In this document: positions 16,312 through 24,580 of the stretch, in pieces
Position numbering within the stretch: position 1 is the stretch's first letter
Layout: each line of letters opens with the position of its first letter
Source: HXMU1420-2 sp017643305
Lineage (GTDB): Bacteria > Pseudomonadota > Alphaproteobacteria > Rhodobacterales > Rhodobacteraceae
Direction of reading: 5' to 3'
DNA length: 64,000 bases
NCBI GenBank assembly: GCA_965217135.1
Contig: OZ244249.1
Span: 1,178,001 to 1,242,000 of the forward strand
Translations under genes and position numbers: made by a program
The notes under the pieces: model-generated
Seen by the model: only the letters and a program-made list of their open reading frames with translations
Told to the model about the DNA's origin: nothing
Database searches by the model: none

Positions 16312-18333
16312 ATGCTGGGGTGTGATAGTGACGTGCGGACAAGCGGTGCAGCGATGGATAAACGGCTGAAAAACGATCAGGGTGCGGGGTATTTTCTGTA
16401 TCATTCCATAGGGATGTACCCGGGCAAGGTGGCCGATCTCGAAGCTGAGATGTCGGCATTCGCGCAAAGCTGGGGCGCGCTGGATGACGAACAATGGGGC
16501 TATGCCCTGCTGCGCCGCAAGGCGTTTGTCGATCTGTGGCGTGGGCTGTTGAATGCCCCGCGCGGCAGCATGACGACCTGCGAAAATGTCACCTCGGGGC
16601 TGGCCACGATCATCGCCGCGCTGCCCGAAGGCGCCCTGCGGGGCAAGAAGGTGCTTTTGGGGGCGGATTGCTTTCCATCGCTGCATTTCCTTCTGAACGG
16701 GCTGTCCGAACGGCTGGGCTTTACCCTTCACACCGTGCCCCTGCGCGATGGCGAAACCTGGGTGCGGGACGATGATTTCATCGACCAGTGGGGCCGGGAT
16801 GTGGGTTTTGCCCTGCTGACATGGGTCACGTCCACTGCGTCCGCCCGTTGCGATCTGGCGCGGCTGGTGTCCCATGGGCGTGACATGGGCAGTCTGATTT
16901 GTGCCGACATCACGCAGGTTGCGGGGCTGCTGCCCTTTGATGTAATGGAGCCTAAGGTGGATTTCGTTGTCTCCACCAGCCTGAAATGGATGTGCGGCAC
17001 GCCCGGCGCAGGCATCATCTATGCCGACAAGGATGTGCTACTGGATTGCAAGCCGGAACTGCGCGGCTGGTGGTCCCAGAACAACCCGTTTTCCTGGGAT
17101 CTGGATAAGTTCGAGTATGCGCCCGATATCCGCCGCTTTGATAATGGCACGCCGGGGGTGATGGCGGCGGTCGCCTCGGTGCCCGCGCTGAAATGGCATT
17201 CCCAGCAGGACCGCGCAGCGTTGGTGGCGCATAACCAGGCCCTTTGTGGGCAGATCATCGACCATGCAGACCGGTTGGGCTTCCCCCTGACCACCCCGCG
17301 GGATGCCAACCGGCGCGGTGGGTCGATCATGATGAAACTGCCCCATAAATCTGAAGCCGCCGCCATGGTGGGCGCGCTGCGGATCGAAGGGTTTTCGGTT
17401 GATCACCGCGACCATGTTATGCGCATGTCACCGGGCTTCGTGACCGAGTCTGATGCGGTTGATCAGGTCTTTGACATCATCGAACGCACGATGGAGGTGC
17501 GCAGCCGCCGCTATCCGCGCAATATGTCTGGAGGAGGTGATATGACAGGCACCGATACGCTGGGCGCGTTGGGCCCGCTTTTGATGAATGGGGGCGTGCA
17601 GGTTGTCGACCTGACCGGCCCGCTGGGACCGAACACGCCGATCCTTCGGCTGGATGAAGATTTCGCCAAAAACACCCCCAAGGTCGAAATCCACCGGATC
17701 AGCGAATATGACAAGGATGGGCCGTTTTTTGCCTGGAACTGGATGGTGCTGGGCGAACATTCCGGCACACATTTCGATGCACCGCATCATTGGATCACCG
17801 GCAAGGATTTCGAAGATGGGTATACCGACACGCTAGATGTGCAGCGCCTGATCGCGCCGATCAACGTGATCGACTGTTCCGCGCAATCCGCCGTGGACCC
17901 GGATTTCCTGCTGACCCCCGACCACGTGCTGGACTGGGAGGCCGAGCATGGCCAGATCAATCCCGGCGAATGGGTTGTCATGCGTACGGACTGGGACAAA
18001 CGGGCGGACGACCCGGTCGCTTTCCTGAATGAAGACGAAAACGGCAAGGCGCACAGCCCCGGCCCCACGCCGGAATGCATGGACCTTTTGTTGACCCGCG
18101 GTATCGTGGGCTGGGGAACGCAATGCATCGGCACGGATGCCGGGCTGGCCGGCGATTTTTCCACGCCCTATCCAGCGCATAACTATCTGCACCGCGACAA
18201 CTGCTTTGGTCTGGCCTCACTGGCGCATCTGGACCGGCTGCCGCCCAAGGGCGCGATCCTAATCGCAGCGCCGCTGAAGATCGAACATGGCACTGGCAGC
18301 CCGATCCGCGCGCTGGCGTTGGTTCCGGGCTAA
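16312..18333 (+). CDS. Fusion of kynureninase-like PLP enzyme and cyclase/formamidase-family hydrolase
   Basis: 673 residues. Residues about 15-400 are a class V aminotransferase-fold, kynureninase-like domain, with PLP lysine K225 in STSLKWMCGTPGAG, then GWWSQNNPFSWDL and RRFDNGTPGV. Residues about 411-673 are a cyclase-family metal hydrolase (arylformamidase or isatin hydrolase relatives) with HSGTHFDAPHHW at 483-494 (metal ligands H483, H487, D489) and a C-terminal IEHGTGSPIRALALV. In the kynurenine pathway formamidase and kynureninase act in sequence, so a bifunctional enzyme is plausible, but no tryptophan dioxygenase is present. A strong Shine-Dalgarno precedes the in-frame M411, so a separate hydrolase may also be made. 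An alternative start is ATG 16354. Confidence 0.85.
   Translation: MLGCDSDVRTSGAAMDKRLKNDQGAGYFLYHSIGMYPGKVADLEAEMSAFAQSWGALDDEQWGYALLRRKAFVDLWRGLLNAPRGSMTTCENVTSGLATIIAALPEGALRGKKVLLGADCFPSLHFLLNGLSERLGFTLHTVPLRDGETWVRDDDFIDQWGRDVGFALLTWVTSTASARCDLARLVSHGRDMGSLICADITQVAGLLPFDVMEPKVDFVVSTSLKWMCGTPGAGIIYADKDVLLDCKPELRGWWSQNNPFSWDLDKFEYAPDIRRFDNGTPGVMAAVASVPALKWHSQQDRAALVAHNQALCGQIIDHADRLGFPLTTPRDANRRGGSIMMKLPHKSEAAAMVGALRIEGFSVDHRDHVMRMSPGFVTESDAVDQVFDIIERTMEVRSRRYPRNMSGGGDMTGTDTLGALGPLLMNGGVQVVDLTGPLGPNTPILRLDEDFAKNTPKVEIHRISEYDKDGPFFAWNWMVLGEHSGTHFDAPHHWITGKDFEDGYTDTLDVQRLIAPINVIDCSAQSAVDPDFLLTPDHVLDWEAEHGQINPGEWVVMRTDWDKRADDPVAFLNEDENGKAHSPGPTPECMDLLLTRGIVGWGTQCIGTDAGLAGDFSTPYPAHNYLHRDNCFGLASLAHLDRLPPKGAILIAAPLKIEHGTGSPIRALALVPG
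17531..17544 (+). promoter_or_regulatory. Strong internal ribosome binding site inside the fusion gene
   Basis: GAGGAGGTGAT runs directly into the in-frame ATG at 17542 (M411). GGAGGTGAT is a full match to the 16S anti-Shine-Dalgarno, although the spacing is short. It lies exactly at the junction of the two domains and would yield a 263-residue stand-alone cyclase-family hydrolase, the family's normal length. Confidence 0.6.
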
Positions 18334-18371
18334 GGTCAGGTTACCGGTTGTACGCAATTGGGTTTGGGGTA

Positions 18372-18418
18372 CCGTTTTCTTTGAAAGAAAACGGCCCGGA
18401 AACTTTAAAAGTTTCCGG
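18372..18418. terminator. Two adjacent 23-base hairpins between convergent genes
   Basis: CCGTTTTCTTT/AAAGAAAACGG (18372-18394) and CCGGAAACTTT/AAAGTTTCCGG (18396-18418) are two perfect inverted repeats of 11-base arms with single-base centres. They lie between the ends of the fusion gene (plus) and the NagK-NagA gene (minus) and probably stop transcription from both sides. Confidence 0.65.
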
Positions 18419-18429
18419 TCTGCCATGCC

Positions 18430-20412
18430 TCAGACGTCTGGGAGGACCGGCGCAGCGCTGCTCAGATCGGCCTCGATGCGAATGAAATCCGCGATCTGCC
18501 TGCGCCTTGGGGCCCGCCCGATCAACCGCGAGGGCACTGTGATTGCCGCCTGCAAGCCGCACTCCAGCGATAACCCGCAGGCGGCGCAATACTGTTCTAC
18601 CGCGCGTGGCATGGTTAGGTCCGCGCCCGCCAGCGTGCCATCGGCCAGCCGCAAACCGCCGCCTTTGCGGGTAATCTGCCGCCCACCCAGCGTGAAACTC
18701 GTGCCGGTTGTCCCTGCAACGGCCATGGCATCGGTCACCAGAAACAACTCCCCCGGCCCAGACTTGGCCGCGTGCGCCGCGCGCATGGCCGCCGGGTGCA
18801 CATGGACGCCATCCGCAATCAGCCCTGCCGACGCGCCGCCATGGGACAGCGCCGCGCCCACGGCACCGGGCGCACGGTGGCCAAGTGGGCGCATCGCATT
18901 GAAAAGATGGGTGAAAACAGATGCGCCTGCGTCGATATAGGCCATGCAGGTGTCAAAATCCGCGTCCGTATGACCGAGCGACACGATCACGCCCGCCGCG
19001 GCCAACCGTTGTACCTGGTCCTGCGTCACGTTTTCCGGAGCCAGTGTGACCATCAGGGCAGGCAGAGCCTTCGCGGCCGCAACAAGCGCCTGCAGGTCTG
19101 GCTCCGTCATCGGGCGGATAAGTGCCGCGTCATGCGCCCCCTTGCGGGCCTGTGCCAGATGCGGGCCCTCCAGATGCAACCCTGCAAGGCCGTGATCGCT
19201 GGATGCGATGGCCGTTGCTATCACGGCCCGTGTGACTTCGGGCGTGTCTGTGATCAGGGTTGGCAACATCGCCACTGTCCCCAACCTGCGATGCGCCTGC
19301 AGGATCCGCGCGAACCCCGCCGCATCCGCATTGCCCAGCATCACCCCGCCGCCGCCATTGGCCTGCAGGTCCACAAACCCGGCACTCAAAATGTCACCGT
19401 TGAGCGGTGTCACGGGCGCGCCGGGCTCCAGATGGGCTGCTGGCAAGATCGCCTCCAGCTCTCCTCCAACAAACCGCGCTGCATGTGCATCCCACAACCG
19501 CTCGCCGTCAAATACTGGGCCACCTGCAAAGATCTGCACCGCCCCGCCTGCGCGCGCTGGGGGCAGGGCCGCGAACCGACGCGCCAGTGCAAGCGCCCCG
19601 GCCAGCGGTTCATCGCGCGGGGGCATCAGGGCGGTCTGCATCTGCTTTGGCAGCCAGGGTGCGAATTCCGGCCCAATCCCGCCGGTCAGGCACAGGGACA
19701 TCTTCGGCGTCCAGCCCATCCGGGTCAGCTCCTGAGCGATGTAATCAGCGCCGTCCTGCATGACGCTGCTGGCCACTGCGTCTCCGGTTGCAGCGGCGTG
19801 GGTGACCTCCGGCGCAAGCGCACCCATGGCCGCCTGATCCGCGCCGCCCGCAAAGGCGATGATCCCGGCGACACCGTCAAACCGGTCCTGCATGGCGCGG
19901 GCGAACGGGCTGTCCGCTTCGGCACAGCGCGCCAGCGCGTGACGGCCCACCCAATGGGCGGAGGCTTCGTCCCCCAGTACCGGGCCAAGCCCACCTGTGA
20001 ACCGAACCGCGCCATCGGCCCGCAGCCCCAGAAACGACCCGGTACCGCAATGCGCAATCGCACCCGGTCCGGGCCCCAGAGCGCCCTCCAACGCGGCCAT
20101 GCGGTCTTCTTCCACGATCGCGTGGGTCAATGGCAATGCGGCAGCGACCCGAGCCGCCATCTCCGGTCCAGTGACACCAGCCAGACCCAGATAGGCGGGT
20201 ATCTGTGCCAGCGCTTCGGGCATCAAGCCCGCCACCTCGGCCAACTGATCCAGTCCTGTGCGAAGACGTTCAATCGCATCATCAAAGTCTGACGACACAT
20301 TGGCCGGGCCGCCTTCGACCACATGTACGGTCAACCCGTCGCTCAGCGCCAGCCGCGACCGGGTGCCGCCGCCATCAACGGCGAGATGCAGTGAAGGGGA
20401 CAGGCCATTCAT
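18430..20412 (-). CDS. Fused N-acetylglucosamine kinase and N-acetylglucosamine-6-phosphate deacetylase
   Basis: 660 residues. The N-terminal ~290 are a BadF/BadG-type sugar kinase (ATP-binding DGGGTRSRLAL at 13-23, HCGTGSFLGL at 121-130, CLTGGIGPEF at 241-250). Residues ~292-650 are NagA: DLQANGGGG at 349, HLEGPH at 413, metal ligands H481 (LGHTDADF) and H502 (THLFNAM), catalytic D561 in LVTDAM. Together they would phosphorylate GlcNAc and deacetylate GlcNAc-6-P. NagB is not in the window. It is the last gene of the AEP operon, 36 bases after the PbfA-like gene, and may use amino sugars released from AEP-decorated glycans (inference). All catalytic residues appear intact. Confidence 0.9.
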   Translation of the reverse strand: MNGLSPSLHLAVDGGGTRSRLALSDGLTVHVVEGGPANVSSDFDDAIERLRTGLDQLAEVAGLMPEALAQIPAYLGLAGVTGPEMAARVAAALPLTHAIVEEDRMAALEGALGPGPGAIAHCGTGSFLGLRADGAVRFTGGLGPVLGDEASAHWVGRHALARCAEADSPFARAMQDRFDGVAGIIAFAGGADQAAMGALAPEVTHAAATGDAVASSVMQDGADYIAQELTRMGWTPKMSLCLTGGIGPEFAPWLPKQMQTALMPPRDEPLAGALALARRFAALPPARAGGAVQIFAGGPVFDGERLWDAHAARFVGGELEAILPAAHLEPGAPVTPLNGDILSAGFVDLQANGGGGVMLGNADAAGFARILQAHRRLGTVAMLPTLITDTPEVTRAVIATAIASSDHGLAGLHLEGPHLAQARKGAHDAALIRPMTEPDLQALVAAAKALPALMVTLAPENVTQDQVQRLAAAGVIVSLGHTDADFDTCMAYIDAGASVFTHLFNAMRPLGHRAPGAVGAALSHGGASAGLIADGVHVHPAAMRAAHAAKSGPGELFLVTDAMAVAGTTGTSFTLGGRQITRKGGGLRLADGTLAGADLTMPRAVEQYCAACGLSLECGLQAAITVPSRLIGRAPRRRQIADFIRIEADLSSAAPVLPDV

Positions 20413-20448
20413 CCTGCCAGCTTTAGCAAGGCCCGGCGCAAGTGCAAC

Positions 20449-21792
20449 TCAGCCGATGTCGCGAATGGTGGTTTCCACAATGGTTAATGCGTGGTCGAGG
20501 TCGGCCTGGGCGATCACCATGGGCGGCGACAGGGTCAGCACATTTCCCGCGCTGATCTTGAAGCTCAGACCTTCCGCCAGGCAGGCATAGAATATGCGCT
20601 CAGCCCTGCCCGGGTCGGGGTCGCGGCTGTCGCGGTCGGTCACGATCTCCACGCCAAACATAAGCCCGCGCCCACGAATGTCACCAACATGGGGCAGGGT
20701 GCCCAGACTGTCTCGCAGACGGTCCATCGCGGCTGTGCCCAGACGCGCCGCGCGATCGACCAGCCCGTCTTCCTCGATCACCTGCAGCGTGGCCAGCCCT
20801 GCCCGCGCGGTGACCGGGTTCTTTTCGTGGGTGTAGTGCCCGATGGCAAACTCCCCAGCCACATCCAGATCCGCCCGCGCCACAACGGCGGCCAGCGGCA
20901 GGACCCCACCGCCCAATGCCTTGCCCAAGGTGACGATGTCTGGCGTGATCCCGTCGTGGTCAAAGGCAAAGAACCGGCCCGTTTTGCCCAGCCCGGTGGG
21001 GATCTCATCCATGATCAGCAAAGTGCCATGCCGGTGGCAAGCGGCTTGCACGGCCTGCCAGTACCCGGGCGGAGGTACCACGGGAATGGCGCGCATCGGT
21101 TCGGCGATCACGGCTGCCACGTCGCCCTCGCGGCCCAGCACATAGTCCACCATGCTGGCGCAGGCCAGCCCGCAATGGTCCGGGCCGGGATGGCCATAGG
21201 CGCAATGATAGCAATGGAATGGAGCGATATGTTCGGCCCCCGGCAGAAGCGGCCCGGCGATATGGCTGCGGAACGTGGCTTCACCCCCGACAGAGGCCGC
21301 ACCAAAGCCCGCACCATGGAAACTATCCCAGAAGCTCAGTGTCTTGAACCGCCCGGTTGCCGCGCGAGCGATTTTGAGCGCAACTTCGATGGCATCCGAA
21401 CCACCGGTGGTGAAGAGCACCTTGTCGAGCCCAGCGGGTGCCAGTTGCCCGAGCCGTTCGGCCAGTGTGACCGACACGTCATTGGTGAACCGTCGGGGTG
21501 AAAATGGCAGGCTGTCCAGCTGGTCCTTGATGGCGGCCACCACGTGTGGGTGGCCATAGCCGAGGTGATGCACGGAATTGCCATGAAAATCCATGAACCG
21601 TCGACCGGCGGTATCTTCGATCCAGATCCCTTCTGCGCGCACGATGGTGGACAGGCAGGGTGAGCTAAGCGACTGATGCAGAAAGGCGCGTGCGTCCCGG
21701 TCCAACAGGTCGCGGGTTTGAGGGTCGACCGCCGCACTGTCCCATGTGGCACGGGCAACCGATGTGTTGGCATCGCCTTCGGTATGTTTCAT
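20449..21792 (-). CDS. pbfA: Class III aminotransferase-fold PLP enzyme, probable R-1-hydroxy-AEP ammonia-lyase
   Basis: 447 residues, fold type I PLP enzyme: GGSDAIEVALK near 130, D262 in LLIMDE, PLP lysine K291 in VTLGKALGGG. PbfA enzymes of this superfamily eliminate ammonia from (R)-1-hydroxy-2-aminoethylphosphonate, giving phosphonoacetaldehyde, and are found in phnW clusters. That context, directly downstream of phnWAY, is why I prefer PbfA over a generic transaminase. Sequence alone does not exclude a transaminase using another amine. An 82-base gap separates it from phnY and 36 bases from the NagK-NagA gene; same strand, one operon. Confidence 0.75.
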   Translation of the reverse strand: MKHTEGDANTSVARATWDSAAVDPQTRDLLDRDARAFLHQSLSSPCLSTIVRAEGIWIEDTAGRRFMDFHGNSVHHLGYGHPHVVAAIKDQLDSLPFSPRRFTNDVSVTLAERLGQLAPAGLDKVLFTTGGSDAIEVALKIARAATGRFKTLSFWDSFHGAGFGAASVGGEATFRSHIAGPLLPGAEHIAPFHCYHCAYGHPGPDHCGLACASMVDYVLGREGDVAAVIAEPMRAIPVVPPPGYWQAVQAACHRHGTLLIMDEIPTGLGKTGRFFAFDHDGITPDIVTLGKALGGGVLPLAAVVARADLDVAGEFAIGHYTHEKNPVTARAGLATLQVIEEDGLVDRAARLGTAAMDRLRDSLGTLPHVGDIRGRGLMFGVEIVTDRDSRDPDPGRAERIFYACLAEGLSFKISAGNVLTLSPPMVIAQADLDHALTIVETTIRDIG

Positions 21793-21874
21793 CGCGACCT
21801 CTCGACGGCCAGGATTATACAGCGAATAATCTGGGCCTTTGCGGGAAGGGTTTTACCTGACTGAAAGCACGGTG

Positions 21875-23326
21875 CTACGGCCAGGGCAGGGAATAGGTCT
21901 TGACCGTGGTGAAGAATTTCATCGCTTCCAGCACGCCTTCCTTCACGCCATTGCCGCTGTCCTTGATACCTCCGAATGGCGACATTTCGATGCGATAACC
22001 GGGCGCTTCCCAGATGTTCACAGTGCCCACGTTCAACCCTTCGATAAAGGCCTGCATGCGCCGGAAATCATTGGTGCAGACGCCGGAGGACAGGCCGAAA
22101 TCGGTCGAGTTGGAAATCCGCATCACCTCTGCGTCGTCATCCGGAACACGCACAATGGGCACGATGGGGCCAAAGGTTTCTTCCATGACCAGTTCGCTGT
22201 CATGCGACACGCGATCCACCACGATTGGCGGCAGCAAGGCGCCTTGCCGTTCGGGGTGGTACAGAATTTCTGCGCCGCTCTCCGCCGCCTGCAACACGCG
22301 GTTCTCGAACAGTTCCGCCGCCTGCGCGTGGATCACGCAGCCCAGCTGCGTGTCCGGATCCATCGGGTCGCCAAAGCGGATGGCCTTGGCCTTTTCCAGC
22401 ACCATCGGCACGAACCGGTCGGCCACGCTTTCCTGCACAAGGATGCGTTTTACGGCGGTACAGCGCTGGCCGGAATTGCCGGTGGCCCCGGCCACGGCGA
22501 TGGTGGCAGCCTTGTCCAGGTCGGCATCGTCCAGGTCGTTTAGAATGATCAGCGGGTCGTTCCCGCCAAGTTCCAGCGCGGCTCGTCTGTAGCCTGCCTT
22601 TTCGGCGATCATCTTGCCCACCGGCACGCCGCCGGTGAAGGTGATGACATCGATATTCGGGTCGGTGACCATAGTGTCGCCGATGTCCTTGGGCCATCCG
22701 GTGACGATCTGGAACATCTCGGGGGGCAGGCCGGCCTCATAGAGGATATCGGCCAGGGTAATCGCCGTTAGCGGAGTCAGCTCAGTCGGTTTGCACACCA
22801 GACAATTGTTCGTGGCAATCGAGGGCGCGATCTTGTGCGCGACCATGTTGAGCGGGTGGTTGAACGGTGTGATGGCCGAGATTGCCCGCACAGGTTCACG
22901 CTTGGTGTAGATCTTGCGCGCCTTGCCCTGTGGGGTCAGATCGCAGGAGAAGATCTTCCCATCATCCTGAATGGCCAGCTGGCCCGCCAGCGTGAACACG
23001 TCATAGCTACGACCTGCTTCATAAAGGCTGTGCTGCTTGCAGATGCCCAGTTCCAGCGTCAGCCAATGGGCAATTTCCTCGCGCCGGTCGCGGATCAGTT
23101 CAGCGGCGCGAAATAGGATCTGCTGGCGTTCATAGCGGGTCAGGGTGGAGGTATAGCCTGCAGCGATTTCAAAGGCGCGGGCGGCGTGGCTGGCATCTCC
23201 CGCAGGAACAGTGCCGATGACCTCATTGGTATAAGGATAGCGCACTTCGATCCGGGCCTCGGTATCGACCTTTTCGCCGCCAATGCGCATGGAGTCGTGG
23301 CGGATGGGTTGGGAAACTTGTGTCAT
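21875..23326 (-). CDS. phnY: Phosphonoacetaldehyde dehydrogenase
   Basis: 483 residues, aldehyde dehydrogenase superfamily. It oxidises phosphonoacetaldehyde to phosphonoacetate with NAD(P). Seen: FNHPLNMVAHKIAPSIATNN near 165-185, TFTGGVPVGKMI, catalytic Glu in ALELGGNDP near 260 and the catalytic Cys in GNSGQRCTAVKR near 296. Its ATG overlaps the stop of phnA (ATGA), implying coupled translation. The phnW-phnA-phnY order makes the assignment specific; the family alone would give only an aldehyde dehydrogenase. Confidence 0.9.
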   Translation of the reverse strand: MTQVSQPIRHDSMRIGGEKVDTEARIEVRYPYTNEVIGTVPAGDASHAARAFEIAAGYTSTLTRYERQQILFRAAELIRDRREEIAHWLTLELGICKQHSLYEAGRSYDVFTLAGQLAIQDDGKIFSCDLTPQGKARKIYTKREPVRAISAITPFNHPLNMVAHKIAPSIATNNCLVCKPTELTPLTAITLADILYEAGLPPEMFQIVTGWPKDIGDTMVTDPNIDVITFTGGVPVGKMIAEKAGYRRAALELGGNDPLIILNDLDDADLDKAATIAVAGATGNSGQRCTAVKRILVQESVADRFVPMVLEKAKAIRFGDPMDPDTQLGCVIHAQAAELFENRVLQAAESGAEILYHPERQGALLPPIVVDRVSHDSELVMEETFGPIVPIVRVPDDDAEVMRISNSTDFGLSSGVCTNDFRRMQAFIEGLNVGTVNIWEAPGYRIEMSPFGGIKDSGNGVKEGVLEAMKFFTTVKTYSLPWP

Positions 23327-24570
23327 GCGGGCACCTCCTGCAGTGCGGCGGCAGCGCAGGCGTAGAAGAACGCATCAAAATTACGCATTACCGGGGCGTT
23401 GGGCAGGTCCAGCATGCGGTTCACGATGAACGGCACCTCCTGCTCGGTCAGTCCGCCGTGGCTGCGCAGCGGTTCTTTCAGCGCGGCCAGATCGTGGCGG
23501 TCGGCGCTGGTGCCGAGGGTCATGTTTTCGGTCGACACCATTGTCAGATCGCCAATGCGGTCGGCGGGGAGTTCGTATTTCGCCACAGCCTCTTCACGCG
23601 ACAGCACCTCCAGCATTTCGGGAAGGGCGCGCAGGCGGGTGATGATGTCGTCGCGATCCGCTCCGTCGGGCAGATAGGCAGTGGCAAAACTGCCCAAGGC
23701 GCCGTGATGCACCACGTAGGGGTCAGTGATCGGCAGGATCACGCGCGCGGCGGCTTCGCCCAGCCAGTCGTCCAGCACATCCTGCACATAGATCACGGCC
23801 GGATCGCCGTTTATGTCATGTTTGGGTTTCATCCCGTGGTCAGCCGTGATGACGATCGCCGCGCCCATGGCATCAAGCGTGGCCAGGTAGCCATCGAACA
23901 TCTCATAGAAATCCAGCGCGCCTTTTTCATCGGGCGCGAACTTGTGCTGGATGTAATCCGTCGTCGACAGATACATCACATCCGGCTTCCATTCCTTCAG
24001 CAACTTGACGCCTGCGGCAAAGACAAACTCGCTCAGGTCCGCAGAATACACCTCGGGCACCGGACGGCCCAGCCAAGCGCTGGCGTCGTCGATGCCATTG
24101 GCCGCTTTTGTTGCCTGATCGGAGCGTTCGGAGGAAAAGCAGATCGCTCGATCTTCATCAAAGCCCAGCCCGTCGCCCAGCAGCGCGCGCAGCTTGTCCT
24201 TGGCGGTTACCACGGCCACGCGGGCCCCGGCGGCGTAGAACTGGGAAAAGATCGTCGGCGCCCGCAGGAAGCGGACATCGTTCATCATCACCTCTTCGCC
24301 CGTTTCCGGGTCATAGAGGAAGTTGCCGCAGATCCCGTGCACGACCGGGGGGCGGCCGGTGGCGATGGACATGTTGTTGGGGTTGGTGAAGCTGGGGATC
24401 ACCGAATGCGCCAGCCGGTCGGTCCCAGTTGCCCGGATGCGTTTCAGCGTGGGCATCAGCCCGCGTGCGATGGCTTCCTCCAGGTAGGCGGGTTCACAGC
24501 CGTCAAGGCAGATCGCCACGGCGCAGGTTGTGGGTTGAGCATAGGTGCGGTCATTCGCGGTCACGGTCAT
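23323..24570 (-). CDS. phnA: Phosphonoacetate hydrolase
   Basis: About 415 residues of the alkaline phosphatase superfamily. It hydrolyses the C-P bond of phosphonoacetate to acetate and phosphate using two Zn ions. Seen: ICLDGCEPAYLEEAI (metal Asp), FTNPNNMS with the nucleophilic Thr, TTDYIQHKFAP (Asp and His), ITADHGMKPKHD (Asp, His) and a late SHGGLTEQ His. Start at ATG 24570 is chosen because AAGGA lies 6 bases upstream and the phnW stop is 10 bases away; a start at 24609 would overlap phnW. Overlaps phnY by ATGA. Confidence 0.92.
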   Translation of the reverse strand: MTVTANDRTYAQPTTCAVAICLDGCEPAYLEEAIARGLMPTLKRIRATGTDRLAHSVIPSFTNPNNMSIATGRPPVVHGICGNFLYDPETGEEVMMNDVRFLRAPTIFSQFYAAGARVAVVTAKDKLRALLGDGLGFDEDRAICFSSERSDQATKAANGIDDASAWLGRPVPEVYSADLSEFVFAAGVKLLKEWKPDVMYLSTTDYIQHKFAPDEKGALDFYEMFDGYLATLDAMGAAIVITADHGMKPKHDINGDPAVIYVQDVLDDWLGEAAARVILPITDPYVVHHGALGSFATAYLPDGADRDDIITRLRALPEMLEVLSREEAVAKYELPADRIGDLTMVSTENMTLGTSADRHDLAALKEPLRSHGGLTEQEVPFIVNRMLDLPNAPVMRNFDAFFYACAAAALQEVPA

Positions 24571-24580
24571 AGGCGGTCCT

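Noticed and set aside
18772..20292. 506-residue open frame on the plus strand
   Set aside because: It is the antisense shadow of the NagK-NagA gene; composition (His/Arg/Gln-rich) is typical of reverse frames in high-GC genes.
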